Source: Paramuribaculum sp. (GTDB lineage Bacteria > Bacteroidota > Bacteroidia > Bacteroidales > Muribaculaceae). Taken from it: DNA of 7,108 nucleotides. How positions within the stretch are numbered: the stretch's first letter is position 1; the number at the start of each line of letters is the position of its first letter. Shown in pieces: positions 6,754-7,108 of the stretch. Made by a program: the position numbers and the translations under genes. The stretch spans positions 1 to 7,108 of the forward strand of contig JAIDXA010000346.1 of NCBI GenBank assembly GCA_029058705.1. Direction: 5' to 3'. The notes under the pieces were generated by a model. That model ran no database searches. It was given only the letters and a program-made list of their open reading frames with translations, and was not told the DNA's origin.

Positions 6754-6771
6754 GACAGAGTCGGTTCTGTC
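6754..6771 (-). promoter_or_regulatory. Small hairpin in the regulator's 5' leader
   Basis: GACAGA (6754-6759) and TCTGTC (6766-6771) are perfectly complementary around a 6-nt loop, 27 bp upstream of the response regulator ATG. In the mRNA this would be a short stem-loop near the ribosome-binding region. No U-tract follows on the minus strand, so it is not a terminator. Any effect on translation is unproven. Confidence 0.3.
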
Positions 6772-6817
6772 GCCTGCTGTGGGGAAAGGGCGTGGTCGTT
6801 GAACGCACAGCATGCCC

Positions 6818-6857
6818 AATCAGGTTGTAAAATTACAAAAAATGTACTTTAATCAGG
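6818..6857 (-). promoter_or_regulatory. Repeat/palindrome cluster upstream of the regulator, possible operator
   Basis: AATCAGG occurs at 6818-6824 and again at 6851-6857, exactly 33 bp (three 11-bp units) apart. Between them is the palindrome TTGTAA-AA-TTACAA (6825-6838). The region lies about 90-130 bp upstream of the regulator ATG, a fitting place for an autoregulatory operator. The TGTnAC array seen downstream of the kinase is not repeated here. Short AT-rich matches arise easily by chance, so confidence is low. Confidence 0.25.
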
Positions 6858-6927
6858 CTTAAAATAAGTTAAATGAGCTGCTGCCCGGAACCAAACAGGC
6901 GCTCTCTCGTTTATAAGGTATAATTAC

Positions 6928-6935
6928 TATATTTG
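6928..6935 (+). promoter_or_regulatory. Bacteroidota -7 promoter element (TATATTTG) facing right
   Basis: TATATTTG followed by CAC matches the TAnnTTTG consensus exactly and has the TTTGCA ending common in Bacteroidota promoters. No TTTG lies 19-21 bp upstream, so strength is uncertain. Transcription would begin near 6942 and run into the mini-ORF and terminator that follow, away from the regulator gene, making this a divergent promoter region. Confidence 0.4.
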
Positions 6936-6950
6936 CACTGTGTTTTTTTC

Positions 6951-6980
6951 ATGGTATTAGATTTTAAGGTTAAAGATTAA
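6951..6980 (+). CDS. Possible 9-residue leader peptide
   Basis: ATG at 6951 opens a short frame encoding MVLDFKVKD, with TAA at 6978-6980. It begins about 9 nt after the predicted start point from TATATTTG, and its stop codon directly abuts the terminator stem at 6981. A ribosome finishing this frame would cover the left arm of the hairpin, as in translation-controlled attenuation. The peptide has no run of one amino acid, unlike classic biosynthetic leaders, and a frame this short can arise by chance. Confidence 0.2.
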   Translation: MVLDFKVKD

Positions 6981-7013
6981 TCGGTTGTCGGGAGACAGCC
7001 GACTTCTTTTTTT
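6981..7013 (+). terminator. Rho-independent terminator facing right
   Basis: TCGGTTGTC (6981-6989) and GACAGCCGA (6994-7002) form a 9-bp stem with one G-U pair and a GGGA tetraloop. It is followed by CTTC and seven T residues (7007-7013). The T-run makes it a plus-strand terminator; on the minus strand the stem is followed by TTAATCTTTAA, a much poorer tail. No plus-strand gene precedes it in the window, so it would end a transcript of only about 70 nt starting near 6942, or act as an attenuator for a gene to the right of the window. Confidence 0.65.
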
Positions 7014-7019
7014 GTATAA

Positions 7020-7054
7020 GACCCCATTCCCCAATATTAGTTAACGCTGGGGTC
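7020..7054. repeat. Inverted repeat GACCCCA/TGGGGTC with a 21-nt spacer
   Basis: GACCCCA (7020-7026) and TGGGGTC (7048-7054) are perfect reverse complements around an AT-rich spacer. No T-run follows on either strand, so it does not look like a terminator. It lies just beyond the plus-strand terminator and may be the end of a dispersed intergenic repeat, which cannot be judged from one copy. Confidence 0.4.
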
Positions 7055-7092
7055 GCATATCTCTGAGTGGTTTTTGTCTTGTGATGAAGGAG

Positions 7093-7108
7093 CGTAGCCT
7101 TTGCTACG
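7093..7108. repeat. Palindrome CGTAGC-CTTT-GCTACG cut by the right edge
   Basis: CGTAGC (7093-7098) pairs with GCTACG (7103-7108) around CTTT. The right arm ends at the last base of the window, so the true palindrome may be longer; GAAGGAG precedes the left arm and could continue the pairing outside. This is typical of intergenic REP-like elements, but only part of it is visible. Confidence 0.35.

Larger units (their letters stand above)
6727..7108. other. Gene-free region upstream of the response regulator, running to the right edge
   Basis: Across these 382 bp I find no gene with a recognisable product. The left part (6727-6860) is the regulator's upstream region and holds several short repeats and palindromes. 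The right part carries plus-strand signals: a TATATTTG box, a 9-codon mini-ORF, an intrinsic terminator, and then two more inverted repeats, the last cut off by the window end. On the minus strand no exact TAnnTTTG promoter for the regulator is visible; the nearest form is TAATTTTA at 6827-6834. Confidence 0.6.

Noticed and set aside
6970..7107. Minus-strand frame entering from the right edge, containing LLHHKTKTTQRYA, reminiscent of the tyrosine-recombinase LGH...TT..YA box
   Set aside because: The frame lies across three inverted repeats (the edge palindrome, GACCCCA/TGGGGTC and the terminator), and the rest of the box context is outside the window. It is more likely a chance reading of a palindromic intergenic repeat. 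Sequence beyond 7108 showing an upstream recombinase domain would overturn this.

Overview
The window looks like a chromosomal segment of a gut-type Bacteroidota, most likely order Bacteroidales (Muribaculaceae-like). The reasons are a type IX secretion (T9SS) style C-terminal domain on one product, starts with no clear Shine-Dalgarno sequence but A-rich leaders, several TAnnTTTG (Bacteroidota -7) elements, and UvrA wording typical of the phylum as I recall it. The family assignment is inference; no marker gene here fixes the taxon.

All five real genes lie on the minus strand, so they read from right to left. At the right is a two-component system: an OmpR/PhoB-type response regulator (6019-6726) whose 3' end overlaps by 23 bp the start of a PhoR-like membrane histidine kinase (4602-6041). 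A 382-bp gene-free stretch (4220-4601) follows. The left part is a tightly packed unit: a secreted Ig/PKD-type protein with a T9SS type B-like sorting domain (2903-4219), a MltD-like lytic transglycosylase (1915-2856) 46 bp downstream, and uvrA (1918 running off the left edge), which overlaps the transglycosylase by the 4 bases ATGA. Only the first 639 codons of uvrA are present.

The most interesting part is the gap at 4220-4601. On the minus strand it holds three TGTnAC hexamers with an exact 11-bp period (4534-4561), the architecture of PhoB/OmpR-family direct-repeat operators. The last repeat sits where a -33 element should be, 21 bp from an exact TAnnTTTG box (4505-4512). About 170 nt further on is a strong intrinsic terminator (4333-4372). 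The stretch between has no ATG, GTG or TTG before the hairpin on that strand, so it looks like an activator-controlled small RNA gene or a long regulatory leader, next to a PhoB/PhoR-like system that could be its regulator.

The right-hand gap (6727-7108) holds the regulator's upstream region. It also holds a plus-strand cluster: a TATATTTG box, a 9-codon mini-ORF and an intrinsic terminator abutting its stop codon. Two further inverted repeats follow, the last cut by the window edge; together they look like an attenuator or small RNA followed by an intergenic repeat element.

The known functions are nucleotide excision repair (uvrA), peptidoglycan remodelling (transglycosylase), an exported surface protein, and signal transduction. 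I see no defence system, CRISPR array, transposase, tRNA or rRNA.
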